From Clostridium_I sp047718555 (GTDB lineage: Bacteria > Bacillota > Clostridia > Clostridiales > Clostridiaceae): a stretch of DNA of 64,000 bases. Of this stretch, positions 1 to 9,504 are shown in pieces. The stretch spans positions 1 through 64,000 of the forward strand of contig NZ_JBDNRK010000010.1 of NCBI RefSeq assembly GCF_047718555.1. Reading direction: 5' to 3'. Each line of letters begins with the position of its first letter. Within the stretch, counting starts at the first letter, position 1. Under the pieces are notes generated by a model that worked only from the letters and a program-made list of their open reading frames with translations, made no database searches and was not told the DNA's origin. Made by a program: the position numbers and the translations under genes.

Positions 1-37
1 AATCTTCGATTTTGTGTGAATCGCTTTCGCTGTGTGC
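1..37. repeat. Partial copy of the nested TTATCC-repeat module
   Basis: The first bases match the internal module of the repeat at 6946-7190 (shared run TGTGTGAATCGCTTTCGCTG at about 14-33 here and 7131-7150 there). It is cut by the window edge, so its full extent is unknown. Confidence 0.7.
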
Positions 38-78
38 GTGGGAGACTTACGCCAAATTAGTCAGGTGAAATTAATATT

Positions 79-510
79 TTACTTTTTCTTAGTTTCTTTG
101 GAGTGCTTCATACACTCCTGGCAAACAGCCTTTATTTTAAGTTCATGTTCTATAAGCACAAATCCTGTCTTATTTTTTATTAGTTCCTCCACAGGCATCA
201 TTGGACAATCTATTTCAACTTCTTTATGACAAAGACTACATTCAATCACATGCTTATGCTTGTGATCTTTAATTTTATAATTGTATTTTCCTTCACCTAG
301 ATTAAATTTTTCAATTATATCTTTACGTTCAAACAAATCTAAGCTTCTATATACTGTAGACAGATCCACATTATGACCCTTTTCCTTACACTGTTCATAT
401 ATACTATCTGCACTTATAGCCTGAGAGTAATTATCTATGATCTCTAGTATAATTACTCTTCCTCGAGTAACTTTAATTTTTTTTTCTTTAAGAAAAGCCT
501 CGTAGTCCAT
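79..510 (-). CDS. Fur-family metal-responsive repressor
   Basis: 143 aa, the usual Fur length. The N-terminal winged helix (about residues 1-80) carries the family pattern STVYRSLDLF at 51-60. A His-rich hinge (H83, H85, H87) is followed by two structural zinc pairs, C91/C94 and C130/C133. Fur proteins bind DNA as metal-loaded dimers; whether this one senses iron, zinc or peroxide cannot be settled, though the CxxC pairs are typical of Fur and Zur. The ATG at 510 follows an AAGGTGAT ribosome site. It is a stand-alone gene; the nearest gene upstream, the efflux protein, is on the same strand 144 bp away. A Fur-box-like site is present elsewhere in this window, ahead of csoR. Confidence 0.9.
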   Translation of the reverse strand: MDYEAFLKEKKIKVTRGRVIILEIIDNYSQAISADSIYEQCKEKGHNVDLSTVYRSLDLFERKDIIEKFNLGEGKYNYKIKDHKHKHVIECSLCHKEVEIDCPMMPVEELIKNKTGFVLIEHELKIKAVCQECMKHSKETKKK

Positions 511-620
511 AATATCACCTTGTATAATTTTTATTTTTATTATATCACAATTACTAGCTATTGGTATATTACAAGAAATAGTACTGAGTATATATAATTT
601 TTATTTTTACCTAATATTTA

Positions 621-661
621 TTTTTAGATATAGATATATTTATTACATCTATATCTAAAAA
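621..661. other. Perfect hairpin at the 3' end of the efflux gene
   Basis: A 15-bp perfect inverted repeat (arms 621-635 and 647-661) overlaps the stop codon of the mntP-like gene. It lacks a proper U-run on either side, so it may be a 3'-end stabilising hairpin rather than a textbook terminator. Confidence 0.5.
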
Positions 662-1206
662 AACATCATTTTTAACCCGAATAATATAAGAATTATACCT
701 CCTACAAAGTCAGAGTATTTAGTAATCACATCTATTTTTCTTAAATACCTTGAGATAATAAAGGCTATGCAGGATAAAACTCCAGTTACAAATCCTATAA
801 ATAAAGTTTGTGATAGTATTGCAGTATAATTTAATATATTACTAAAAACAGTAAATCCAACTACCAAAGCATCTATACTAACTGATGCTCCAAGGACAAT
901 ATACATTTTAGGATCTAATAATAAAGTATCTGACTTTTTTTCAAAGCCCTCTTTTATCATAAATACTCCAACTATGGAAATAATCATGCCGCCTATTAAC
1001 TGCGGCACGGAAGCAACATATGTATTAAATAAAAGGCCTATATATGCACCAATTAGAGAAAATAAAAATTGAAAAAATCCAAAGGAAAAGCAAAATTTAA
1101 TTTTATGCTTTCTTGCCATGCAATTACATAGTCCTATACTTATAGCTACACCAAAAGCATCTAAAGATAATGCTAATGCAATTAAGAATAAAGAATAAAT
1201 ATTCAT
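655..1206 (-). CDS. MntP/YtaF-type membrane efflux protein
   Basis: 183 aa. The ATG at 1206 is chosen because a perfect AGGAGG lies 6 nt upstream; the longer reading from 1284 runs through repeat-like DNA and has no ribosome site. Six hydrophobic segments are arranged as two related halves, each with a membrane-embedded acidic motif (LSLDAFGVA around D16 and SIDALVVG around D112). This is the DUF204 architecture of the manganese exporter MntP and the sporulation protein YtaF. Mn2+ export from the cytoplasm is therefore inferred by family; the sequence does not separate MntP from YtaF. No manganese riboswitch was recognised upstream. Confidence 0.8.
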   Translation of the reverse strand: MNIYSLFLIALALSLDAFGVAISIGLCNCMARKHKIKFCFSFGFFQFLFSLIGAYIGLLFNTYVASVPQLIGGMIISIVGVFMIKEGFEKKSDTLLLDPKMYIVLGASVSIDALVVGFTVFSNILNYTAILSQTLFIGFVTGVLSCIAFIISRYLRKIDVITKYSDFVGGIILILFGLKMMFF

Positions 1207-1219
1207 AAAAATCCTCCTG

Positions 1220-1312
1220 TAAGCGTCTGAAAATAAATAGAAGTGCAAAAATTTTACATCTATTTTGTCTAAAGACCAGCACATTGGCTAGCTAATTTTT
1301 CAAGATGCCTTA
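1220..1312. repeat. Degenerate copy of the palindromic MITE-like element
   Basis: The outer segments resemble the ends of the full element at 13593-13753: a GAAAATAAATAG run near 1226 and GGCTAGCTAATTTTTCAAGATGCC near the right end (compare GACTAGTTATTT...GTGCC). The middle is short and diverged, so the assignment is tentative. Confidence 0.35.
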
Positions 1313-1926
1313 AATTTAAATTCTAGCTAGTTAATATAGTAATTATACTTTTAGTAAATTTTTGTTTATTATAATTATATTTATTATTTACTCTATTTAT
1401 ATTAATATATAAATTTTTAATATAAAAATTTTAAAATTGAATATAAAAAACTTTTATGTTAAAATGTTTTTGGGTAGTATCCTTAAAGAACTGCACCGTA
1501 AGTGTTATTAATGTTTAAAATTTTTGCTCATATCCTTTGAATGAGACAGCTACAAAGAGAATAATCCTAATGTTTTTAGGTTTCAATCAAGTATTAACTT
1601 TATAATAAAATTTATTATAAGGCTTATTAACCTCTGCGGTCTTTTTCACACATTAACACTTTGCAAGCATTTTTTTGGATATCCTATCCTATATTATGTG
1701 TGATTCTTCCCATTAAATTAAATCTTTATTAAAAATTTTATATAGCTAATTTATTCATTGTGTTAAGTTTACACAAACTATCCATAGCATGTCGCTGTAA
1801 AAGTCTTAACAAGTGAAAATTTTTAAGATTTTATTTACATTTTTCAAAAGCGGTAAAATAATTTAGAATAATAGCATTATTAAAGCGATAAAACACTGAA
1901 TAAAATAATTTTTGGAGGTAGAAATT
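1313..1926 (+). promoter_or_regulatory. Long leader region upstream of panB
   Basis: About 600 bp without a gene. It holds a TTGTGT-N7-ACACAA inverted repeat at 1758-1776. It also holds two copies of an AAAGCGRTAAAA motif (1847-1858 and 1882-1893, 35 bp apart) shortly before the panB ribosome site. A short stretch at 1777-1803 resembles one end of the TTATCC repeat family. The paired motif could be a leader RNA such as the pan motif known upstream of panB genes, but I could not confirm the fold. Confidence 0.35.
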
Positions 1927-2754
1927 ATGAAAAACACTTCTTCAACCTTTGTATCTGCAAAACAAAAGGGAGAAAAATTGGCAATGCTTACGGCCTATGA
2001 TTATTCCACAGCAAAGCTTATAGATGCTTCAGGTATGGATGGCATTTTAGTTGGGGACTCTTTAGGCATGGTATGTTTAGGATATAAGGATACTTTAAGC
2101 GTAACTATGGAGGATATGATTCACCATACCAAGGCTGTAGCTAGAGGTACTAAAAATGCATTATTGGTCAGTGATATGCCCTTTATGTCCTATCAAACTT
2201 CTGTGTATGATGCTGTTAAAAATGCCGGAAGGCTTATTCAGGAAGGAAATGCTGAAGCCGTTAAGCTTGAAGGCGGAACTTTAATCTACGAACAAATTAA
2301 AGCAATTGTAAGCGCACAGATTCCAGTAATGGGCCACATAGGTCTCACTCCTCAATCCGTAAATGTTTTTGGCGGTTTTAAAGTTCAAGGAAAAGAAGAT
2401 TACCAGGCAAAAAAAATTATAGAAGATGCTAAAGCTTTAGAAGACGCTGGCGTTTTTTCAATAGTATTGGAAGGAATACCCTCAAGACTGGCTGAAATAA
2501 TAACTAATTCCATATCTATACCAACTATAGGCATTGGTGCTGGTAAATACTGTGACGGACAAATTCTTGTATATCAAGACATGCTTAGTATGTTTCCAGA
2601 TTTCAAGCCAAAATTTGTTAAAGCCTATGCCAACATGGGTGAATCTATGTCCACTGCATTTAAATCCTATATTAATGAAGTAAAACAATCTGTTTTCCCT
2701 GATGAAGAACATAGTTTTAAAATAAATGATAATATATTAAGCAAGCTATATTAG
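1927..2754 (+). CDS. panB: 3-methyl-2-oxobutanoate hydroxymethyltransferase
   Basis: 275 aa. It transfers a hydroxymethyl group from methylene-tetrahydrofolate to ketoisovalerate, giving ketopantoate, the first step of pantothenate synthesis. Family signatures include LVGDSLGMV near residue 45, the HHTKAV stretch, VKLEGG near 115 and the IGIGAG loop near 205. The ATG at 1927 sits 7 nt after GGAGGT; a TTG at 1912 overlaps the ribosome site and is rejected. It is the first gene of panB-panC-panD, all on the plus strand with short gaps. Confidence 0.97.
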   Translation: MKNTSSTFVSAKQKGEKLAMLTAYDYSTAKLIDASGMDGILVGDSLGMVCLGYKDTLSVTMEDMIHHTKAVARGTKNALLVSDMPFMSYQTSVYDAVKNAGRLIQEGNAEAVKLEGGTLIYEQIKAIVSAQIPVMGHIGLTPQSVNVFGGFKVQGKEDYQAKKIIEDAKALEDAGVFSIVLEGIPSRLAEIITNSISIPTIGIGAGKYCDGQILVYQDMLSMFPDFKPKFVKAYANMGESMSTAFKSYINEVKQSVFPDEEHSFKINDNILSKLY

Positions 2755-2763
2755 ATGTATACA

Positions 2764-2792
2764 AATAAAATAGGCTGATATACTGATAATTA
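2764..2792. repeat. Fragment related to the MITE-like element
   Basis: AAAATAGGCTGATATACTG between panB and panC parallels AAAATAGGCTAGCATACTG near the right end of the full copy at 13593-13753. It is short, so chance similarity is possible. Confidence 0.35.
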
Positions 2793-2824
2793 TGAGAAAA
2801 GCTACCTTAGAAAGGATGTTAAAA

Positions 2825-3673
2825 ATGGAAACTGTACACACTATACAGGAAGCAAGAAAAATAATAAAAGCATGGAAAAGAGATGGCCTTACTGTGGCCC
2901 TTGTACCCACTATGGGTTTTCTTCATGAAGGACATGAAAGTTTAGTAAAAAAAGCTGCTTCTGAAAATGATAAAGTAGTAGTAAGTATATTTGTCAATCC
3001 AATTCAATTTGGACCAAATGAGGATCTGGAAGCTTATCCAAGGGATCTAGCTAAAGATAAGCTTGTTTGTGAAAATGCTAACGCAGATTTAATTTTCAAC
3101 CCTTCTCCTGAAGAAATGTACTTTGATAATGCAGTTACTTCAGTAACTGTAAAGGAACTTACAGAGGGTTTATGTGGTTCTAAACGTCCTGTTCATTTTC
3201 AGGGTGTATGTACTGTAGTTTCAAAATTATTTAATATAGTAGTTCCTGATAGAGCCTATTTTGGTGAAAAAGATGCACAGCAGCTGGCAGTTATAAAGAG
3301 AATGGTTCGAGATTTGAATTTTGACATAGACATTGTAGGCTGTCCTATTGTAAGAGAAGAAGATGGCCTAGCTAAGAGTTCCAGAAATACTTATCTTTCC
3401 AAAGATGAAAGAAAAGCTGCTGTTGTGCTAAATGAAAGCCTTAATTTGGCTAAAGAAGCTTTAAGATCTGGAGAACAATATGCTTCCAAATTAGCTGGTA
3501 TTATTTCTAAAAAAATTTCCAGTGAACATCTTGCCAAAATTGACTATATAGAAATAGTGGATAGCTTAGAATTAAAGCCAGTTTGCAAAATAAGTTCCTC
3601 TATTCTTGTGGCAATAGCTGTATATATTGGTAACACAAGACTTATAGATAATTTCACTTGGGATATTAAATAA
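2825..3673 (+). CDS. panC: Pantothenate synthetase
   Basis: 282 aa, the normal PanC length when started at the ATG at 2825, which follows AAAGGA. An upstream ATG at 2792 would add 11 residues without a good ribosome site. The enzyme joins pantoate and beta-alanine using ATP. Visible motifs are the nucleotide-binding PTMGFLHEGH near residue 30, the GEKDAQQL stretch near 150 and the KSSRNTYLS loop near 187. It is the second gene of the pan operon, so PanB product and PanD product meet here. Confidence 0.97.
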   Translation: METVHTIQEARKIIKAWKRDGLTVALVPTMGFLHEGHESLVKKAASENDKVVVSIFVNPIQFGPNEDLEAYPRDLAKDKLVCENANADLIFNPSPEEMYFDNAVTSVTVKELTEGLCGSKRPVHFQGVCTVVSKLFNIVVPDRAYFGEKDAQQLAVIKRMVRDLNFDIDIVGCPIVREEDGLAKSSRNTYLSKDERKAAVVLNESLNLAKEALRSGEQYASKLAGIISKKISSEHLAKIDYIEIVDSLELKPVCKISSSILVAIAVYIGNTRLIDNFTWDIK

Positions 3674-3698
3674 ACTTACTGCTGTGGAGGTACCGTAA

Positions 3699-4082
3699 AT
3701 GAAATTAAGCATGTTAAAATCAAAAATACACAGAGCAACTGTCACAGAGGCAAAACTAAATTATGTGGGCAGTATAACAATAGACAGTAAATTAATGAAA
3801 GAGGCAAATATAATAGAATATGAAAAAATACAGGTAGTAAATATAAATAATGGCAGCAGAATCGAAACCTATGTTATTGCTGGTGAAAGCGGCAGTGGTG
3901 TTATATGTCTTAATGGTGCAGCTGCAAGATATGCCCAGGCAGGAGACAAGGTCATATTAATGACTTATTGCGAAATGGAGGAAGAAGAAGCAAAGCTTCA
4001 CAAGCCTATTGTAGTATTTGTAAAAGAGGACAACTCCATTTCTGGAATTACAACCTACGAAAGACATGGTGAAATAAAATAA
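3699..4082 (+). CDS. panD: Aspartate 1-decarboxylase precursor
   Basis: 127 aa. PanD makes beta-alanine from aspartate and is activated by self-cleavage at a Gly-Ser bond that leaves a pyruvoyl group. That site is visible as YVGSIT (G24-S25), with the NGAAARYAQ segment near residue 72. The ribosome site is GGAGGT, 8 nt before the ATG. It is the last gene of the pan operon and is followed by a strong terminator at 4087-4134. Confidence 0.97.
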   Translation: MKLSMLKSKIHRATVTEAKLNYVGSITIDSKLMKEANIIEYEKIQVVNINNGSRIETYVIAGESGSGVICLNGAAARYAQAGDKVILMTYCEMEEEEAKLHKPIVVFVKEDNSISGITTYERHGEIK

Positions 4083-4086
4083 TTAT

Positions 4087-4134
4087 AAAAAGATTGGTTT
4101 AAAAGTAAAATTTTCTTTTAAACCAATCTTTTTA
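4087..4134. terminator. Bidirectional terminator after panD
   Basis: Arms AAAGATTGGTTTAAAAG and its complement flank a short loop, with A-rich 5' and T-rich 3' flanks. It serves panD and the convergent permease gene. Confidence 0.85.
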
Positions 4135-4224
4135 TCAATAAATCTTATAAACAAATATAATTTCATATATATATTTATTATTTTCCCATCTGAGTTTAAA
4201 TGAATAATTCTTTATTATATATAA

Positions 4225-5631
4225 CTATTCTGCTGTTTCACTACTTTCATTATTCATAGTGCTGTGATTTTTACTGTATGCAAAATATACAATAATTCCT
4301 AGCAAAAACCAAACTACGAATCTAAATTTTGTTATGTTAGGAAGCATATATATTAATACAGCACAGAATATTACAGAAATAGCTGGTGTAAAAGGAGCTC
4401 CAGGACATTTAAATCCTCTCTTAATATCTGGTCTTCTGTATCTTAAAACTACAACTCCTATGGACACTATTATAAAGGCTGCAAGAGTACCTATATTAGT
4501 CAACTCTGCCAAATCTCCTATAGGAATAAATCCTGCAATTACCATTGTAACTATTCCAACTAAAAGTGTACTTTTAACCGGTGTCTTAAATTTATGATGA
4601 ACCTGACCAAATACCTTAGGTAAAAGACCATCTCTTGACATAGCAAAGAAAATTCTTGTCTGTCCAAACATCATAACTAATAATACTGATGTAATACCAC
4701 AAATAGCACCTACTGAAACCAATGCTGAGCCCCAGTTAATACCTATTTGTTTAAGAGCAAAAGCTACTGGCGCTGCTGTATCTTTAAATTGTAAATATGG
4801 AACTACCCCTGTAAGTATTGCTGATACAATTATATATAGGGCAGTACAAAGTAAAAGTGATAATACAATCCCCTTTGGTAAATCCTTCTGAGGATTTTTA
4901 ACCTCTTCAGCTGCTGTAGATACTGCATCGAAGCCTATATAGGCAAAGAATACAATAGCTGCTCCACTAAAAACTCCACCCCATCCAAAAGGCATAAATG
5001 GATGCCAGTTAGCAGGTTTTACGTGTCCAACTGCTAATACTATAAATAGAAATATAACAATTAACTTTATTGCAACTATTATATTATTTACTCTTGAGCT
5101 CTGTTCTACACCAGAAACTAAAAGATAAGTAATAACAAGAATTATTAATACTGCTGGCAGGTTAACAATTCCTCCCTCCAATGGAGAACTTGTAATAGCC
5201 TTTGGCAAATTAATTCCAACGGCTCCCAATAGATTAACTGCATAAGCTGACCATCCAACAGCTACTGCTCCAATTGCCACCATGTACTCAAGTATTAAAT
5301 CCCAGCCTATAATCCATGCCCAAAATTCTCCAAGAGCAGCATAACTATAAGTATAAGCACTACCTGCCACAGGTACAGTTGATGCAAACTCTGCATAACA
5401 TAAAGCTGCAAAGGCACAAGCAAGTCCGGATACAATAAAAGATAATATAAGTGCTGGTCCGGAATACTTGGCAGCTGCTACACCTGTAAGAACAAATATA
5501 CCTGTTCCGATAATTGCTCCAACCCCAAGCATTGTAAGTTCAAGTGGTCCAAGAGCTTTTTTTAGAGAGTCCTTTCCCTTTGTTTCGGCAATGAGACTCT
5601 CAATGGGTTTTGTTCTAAAAATATTATTCAT
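4225..5631 (-). CDS. Amino-acid permease, APC superfamily (YfnA/CAT type)
   Basis: 468 aa with about 12 hydrophobic segments. The first membrane segment contains the APC signature GVGAIIGTGIFVLTG near residue 37, and ASTVPVAGSAYTY follows near residue 83. The length and C-terminal segments match the cationic amino-acid transporter branch (YfnA-like). It would import an amino acid by proton or cation symport; the substrate cannot be read from sequence. AAGGAGG precedes the ATG. It is monocistronic and convergent with the pan operon. Confidence 0.88.
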   Translation of the reverse strand: MNNIFRTKPIESLIAETKGKDSLKKALGPLELTMLGVGAIIGTGIFVLTGVAAAKYSGPALILSFIVSGLACAFAALCYAEFASTVPVAGSAYTYSYAALGEFWAWIIGWDLILEYMVAIGAVAVGWSAYAVNLLGAVGINLPKAITSSPLEGGIVNLPAVLIILVITYLLVSGVEQSSRVNNIIVAIKLIVIFLFIVLAVGHVKPANWHPFMPFGWGGVFSGAAIVFFAYIGFDAVSTAAEEVKNPQKDLPKGIVLSLLLCTALYIIVSAILTGVVPYLQFKDTAAPVAFALKQIGINWGSALVSVGAICGITSVLLVMMFGQTRIFFAMSRDGLLPKVFGQVHHKFKTPVKSTLLVGIVTMVIAGFIPIGDLAELTNIGTLAAFIIVSIGVVVLRYRRPDIKRGFKCPGAPFTPAISVIFCAVLIYMLPNITKFRFVVWFLLGIIVYFAYSKNHSTMNNESSETAE

Positions 5632-5829
5632 GAAAATTCCTCCTTATTATGTCTGTATTGTTAAATCCCATTGATTTTTTAACAATTTCCTTATTTATTA
5701 TATCATCAATTATGAAAATTTCAATACCAGATGTCTATTTTTAAAAAATCAATAATAGCAGAAGGAATTTTATCAATTACCAGTTTTATACATTAGTTTT
5801 TAGAACATATTATAAGCTTTTTATTACTA

Positions 5830-6678
5830 TTATTCTTCTTCAATACATACAAGTCCTACAAGACCAGGTCCACTATGAACACCAGATACCGGGCTAATAC
5901 ATCCACCATAATACACAGATGTTATGTTAGAAAGCTTCTCCACGGACTCTTTTACTTTAAGTACATCTTCTTTGGCGTTGCCATCAACTACGAAGGCTCT
6001 ACACTTCTTATTTTTTGAAATCTGCTCTGCTATTTCAATAACTTTACTTAAAGCTTGTTTCTTGCCTCTAGCTTTACCATAGGTATAATAGTTACCCTCC
6101 TTATCTGTAGATATTATAGGTTTTAGATTTAATAGAGTTCCAATAGTTCCTGCCACTTTTCCTATTCTCCCGCCTTTGATAAGATATTCCAAGGTATCCA
6201 CTACAAAGAACAGATGTATTCTATTTTGTATTGAGGGAATAGCATTAACTACTTGCTGAAAATTTTTTCCACCTTCTAAAAGCTTGGCGCACTCTTCAAC
6301 TAAAGCGCCTTCTCCTAATGATATGGATTTTGAATCACAAATATAAGACTTTATCTTTGGATGATTTTTACTTACTAAGGTTAACCCATTATATATTCCT
6401 GAAAGTCCGCTGGATAGAGTTATTCCAATGACATGAGTGTACCCTTCTTCTTCTAGTTTACTATAGGTATCTTCCATATCCTGAAGTGCTGGCATAGAAG
6501 ATGTAGGCACCTCTTTCTTTAATCCACTATAAACCTCTTCAGAGGTAATTTCTATTTTATCCTTATATTCTCTATCTTTATATATTATTCTAAAAGGTAA
6601 AACATATATATTGTATTTATTTACTATCTCCTGGGGTAGATCTGCTGTAGTATCAGTTATTAATGCCACTCTTTCCAT
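5830..6678 (-). CDS. DegV-family fatty-acid-binding protein
   Basis: 282 aa from the ATG at 6678, which lies behind GGGAGGA; an upstream start at 6702 has no such site. The N-terminal ITDTTADLP and the central TLSSGLSG motif with the lipid-contacting serine are diagnostic. The basic GGRIGKVAG segment near residue 160 and a C-terminal glycine-rich lobe complete the two-domain DegV fold. Family members bind a fatty acid and some act with fatty-acid kinase (FakB role). No fakA is in the window, so its partner is unknown. Confidence 0.9.
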   Translation of the reverse strand: MERVALITDTTADLPQEIVNKYNIYVLPFRIIYKDREYKDKIEITSEEVYSGLKKEVPTSSMPALQDMEDTYSKLEEEGYTHVIGITLSSGLSGIYNGLTLVSKNHPKIKSYICDSKSISLGEGALVEECAKLLEGGKNFQQVVNAIPSIQNRIHLFFVVDTLEYLIKGGRIGKVAGTIGTLLNLKPIISTDKEGNYYTYGKARGKKQALSKVIEIAEQISKNKKCRAFVVDGNAKEDVLKVKESVEKLSNITSVYYGGCISPVSGVHSGPGLVGLVCIEEE

Positions 6679-6945
6679 ACTAATTCCTCCCAAAGCATAC
6701 AAAGTAATATGTACTAGAATTCCATATTTACTTCTTATTTATTCCAATATATCTAAATATTTTTATTATATTATATCATTTTAACTGGTGATTAAGATAC
6801 ATATTTGCAATTTATTTAGGATTAGTACATTATCCAATATATCCACCTGGACATTTTGATAATATACTTACTACATTCATTAACCTTACTGGTGAAACAT
6901 TTTTACTTTATATTGATGGATTTTGCTGCTATATAAAATTAACAT

Positions 6946-7190
6946 AAACAGAATTCTTGGCATCAGGTGGAGTTTTTGTTTATGACCTCTGATGCTTACT
7001 AACAGAGTTCTTAGTATCAGTATTTTTGATACTTAGAAATTGTTGTCCTTTAGGGTAAGTCGTTATCCAGGGACATAGCCACTCTTTACTCCCACTTTGA
7101 AGAAAAGCAGAGAACCAAAATCTTAGATTTTGTGTGAATCGCTTTCGCTGTGTGCGATGGTAGTATTAGAGTGGTTAGTCATCGGATAAA
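6946..7190. repeat. Modular TTATCC...GGATAA repeat with nested hairpins
   Basis: This 550-bp gene-free gap contains, in order: an AACAGAATTCTTGGCATCAG module, an AGTATCA...TGATACT hairpin near 7012-7036, and the core from TTATCC (7063) to GGATAAA (7190). The core ends are imperfect inverted repeats (CCACTCT/AGAGTGG). A nested AGAGAACC...GAATCGCTTTCGCTG module lies inside. Related copies are at 31519, 39940 and 45787. Confidence 0.8.
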
Positions 7191-7256
7191 TTATAAAGAA
7201 CTATAAAATCATTAAAAATTTTATAGTTCTTACCTTCATATTTAAAAAAATATTTT

Positions 7257-8648
7257 TTATTTAGCTAACTCATAAATAGTATGAGCATATATTTTGGCAT
7301 TGAGTATTAAATCCTCAATTTCAATGTATTCATTTGCCTGATGATCTAAATCAGGCTTACCTGGAAATATAGGTCCAAAGGCTACTATATTAGGCATTTC
7401 CTTGGCATAAGTTCCTCCTCCAATAGATAACAGCTTAGGTTCATCTCCAGTCTGTTCCTTATAAACCCTTTGTAGAGTTTTAATTAGTGGATGATTTTCT
7501 GGGAAATATAGAGGCTCTTGATGCTGCATATTTTCAACTCTTATTCCTGTATCCTTTATTCTATCCTCTAATGGATTCATTAAATCTTCATAAGATTTAG
7601 TAACAGGATATCTCACATTTAGTGTCAATCTAGCCTTATCTTCATTTATGTCAGCCACACCCAAATTAAAGGAAAGTTTACCTGATACATCGTCTGAAAG
7701 CCCTACACCAAAAGATTCACCATTGACCTCAAAGCCCACATATCTATTAAAGAAATTTATAAATTTTCCTATGTCTGAACTTCCAAGATCAAGCTCACCT
7801 AGAAATGCAAAAAGCTGCATAATAGCATTTTTACCAAGCTGCGGTAAACTTCCATGAGCAGAAACTCCATAGGATTTTACTATCACCATATCCTCTTTTT
7901 CCTCTATCTTCAAATCATATCCAGTCCTTTCTGAAAACTGCTCACAGCTTTCAATTAGAACACTCCTTAAATCAGCCTTGATTCCTGCTTCACAATAATC
8001 AGGAACCATATTTGCCTTTTGGCCACCTTTAATATACTTTATAGTAAAATCCCCTTGTGGCTTTATATTTAGATCCTTAACAAAGTCAAATATAGTTATT
8101 CCCTTTTCTCCATTTATAATTGGATACTCTGCATCTGGTGTAAAGCCAGCTATTGGAGGCTTTTCTCTATCCAAATAATATTTAAGTTCCTTACTTCCTG
8201 ATTCCTCATTGGTTCCAAAAATAATTCTTACTTTTTTGGAAAGAGGTAATTTAGCATCTACTATAGCTTTAAGTGCAAATAACGCAGAGATAATAGGTCC
8301 CTTATCATCTGTAGCTCCTCTTCCATAAATTTTTCCATCATGTATTTCTGCAGCATAAGGAGGATATTTCCATCCATCACCTTCTGGCACTACATCAAGA
8401 TGACCAAGTGCTGCAACATATTCATCGCTCTCTCCATATTCCGCATATCCCACATAATTATCTAAATTCACTATTTTAAAGCCCAAATTTCTTGCAATTT
8501 CAAGAGCAGTTTCCAATGCATTTGCCGGTCCTTCTCCAAAAGGCATTCCTGATTGTGGCTTTTCTTCTACACTTTTTACTCTTATAACTTCTTGAACCGC
8601 TTCAATAAGCTGATCTTTAAGATTATCTATATTATTATTAACATCCAT
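7257..8648 (-). CDS. pepV: Xaa-His dipeptidase, PepV family (M20)
   Basis: 463 aa from the ATG at 8648, preceded by TAGGAGG; the 20-residue upstream extension is not supported. It is a cytoplasmic dinuclear-zinc peptidase that hydrolyses dipeptides. The metal-binding layout is visible: ALGHLDVVPEGDGW (first His and Asp), GRGATDDKGP (bridging Asp), NEESGSKEL (general-base Glu and ligand) and a C-terminal His in PDLDHQANE. The length matches PepV. It is a stand-alone gene flanked downstream by the repeat at 6946-7190. Confidence 0.93.
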   Translation of the reverse strand: MDVNNNIDNLKDQLIEAVQEVIRVKSVEEKPQSGMPFGEGPANALETALEIARNLGFKIVNLDNYVGYAEYGESDEYVAALGHLDVVPEGDGWKYPPYAAEIHDGKIYGRGATDDKGPIISALFALKAIVDAKLPLSKKVRIIFGTNEESGSKELKYYLDREKPPIAGFTPDAEYPIINGEKGITIFDFVKDLNIKPQGDFTIKYIKGGQKANMVPDYCEAGIKADLRSVLIESCEQFSERTGYDLKIEEKEDMVIVKSYGVSAHGSLPQLGKNAIMQLFAFLGELDLGSSDIGKFINFFNRYVGFEVNGESFGVGLSDDVSGKLSFNLGVADINEDKARLTLNVRYPVTKSYEDLMNPLEDRIKDTGIRVENMQHQEPLYFPENHPLIKTLQRVYKEQTGDEPKLLSIGGGTYAKEMPNIVAFGPIFPGKPDLDHQANEYIEIEDLILNAKIYAHTIYELAK

Positions 8649-8876
8649 AAAATTCCTCCTAATAATTAACCTTATTATATTATAAACTTTATATGTAAAT
8701 TTTATCAACTAAATATTATTAATGCTTTTAATAATAAGATGAGGAATTGCATTATCAATATTAACCTTTTTTAATAGTAAAAATATACTGTTTAATTATA
8801 ATTTTTCAACTATAGAATAAATAACATCACATAAATAATTGAATTTATTAGAGAATATCTAATGAGGTGACGATTA

Positions 8877-9491
8877 ATGAAAAAGAAGATTTTAATACTT
8901 TCACTATTTATTTCTCTTATATTCTCCACTGCTGTCTTTGCTCAAGATTTAGTATATATTGTTAAGCCAGGAGATACACTTTGGAAAATAGCTGTAGCAA
9001 ATCAAACAGGTCTTAGTGAGTTAATAGCTAAAAATCCGCAATTAGCTAATCCAAATTTAATTTACCCCGGTAATAAGGTAAATATACCAAATATGAATGA
9101 TACAAAGGCAGCAGAAGCAGAAGTTATAAGGCTCGTTAATATTCAAAGAAGCAAAAACGGTTTACAGCCTTTAGCTGCTAACTGGCAAGTTGGAAGAGTA
9201 GCCAGGTATAAATCACAGGATATGATTAATAAACATTATTTTTCCCATACTTCTCCTACTTATGGTTCCCCTTTTAATATGATGGAAACTTTTGGAATAA
9301 AATTTTCAGCTGCTGGAGAAAACATAGCGATGGGACAGAGAACTCCTGCAGAAGTTGTAAATGCCTGGATGAACTCACCAGGACATAGAGCAAACATATT
9401 AAATCCTTCTTATACTCAAATAGGTGTTGGTCTTGCCAAAGACAGCAATGGCACATGCTATTGGACTCAGATGTTTATAAAACCTATGTAG
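8877..9491 (+). CDS. Secreted LysM plus CAP/SCP-domain protein (YkwD-like)
   Basis: 204 aa. A signal peptide spans about residues 1-22 (KKK followed by a hydrophobic core, ending VFA). One LysM wall-binding domain covers about 26-72 (YIVKPGDTLWKIA...YPGNKVNIP). A CAP domain runs from about 83 to the end, with the family residues YFSH, GENIA and SPGHRANIL. The protein should bind peptidoglycan outside the cell; bacterial CAP domains have no settled biochemical function. It resembles YkwD and spore-coat SafA/YkwD-like proteins. A terminator follows at 9505-9570. Confidence 0.92.
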   Translation: MKKKILILSLFISLIFSTAVFAQDLVYIVKPGDTLWKIAVANQTGLSELIAKNPQLANPNLIYPGNKVNIPNMNDTKAAEAEVIRLVNIQRSKNGLQPLAANWQVGRVARYKSQDMINKHYFSHTSPTYGSPFNMMETFGIKFSAAGENIAMGQRTPAEVVNAWMNSPGHRANILNPSYTQIGVGLAKDSNGTCYWTQMFIKPM

Positions 9492-9504
9492 GTGGATAAT
9501 TTTA

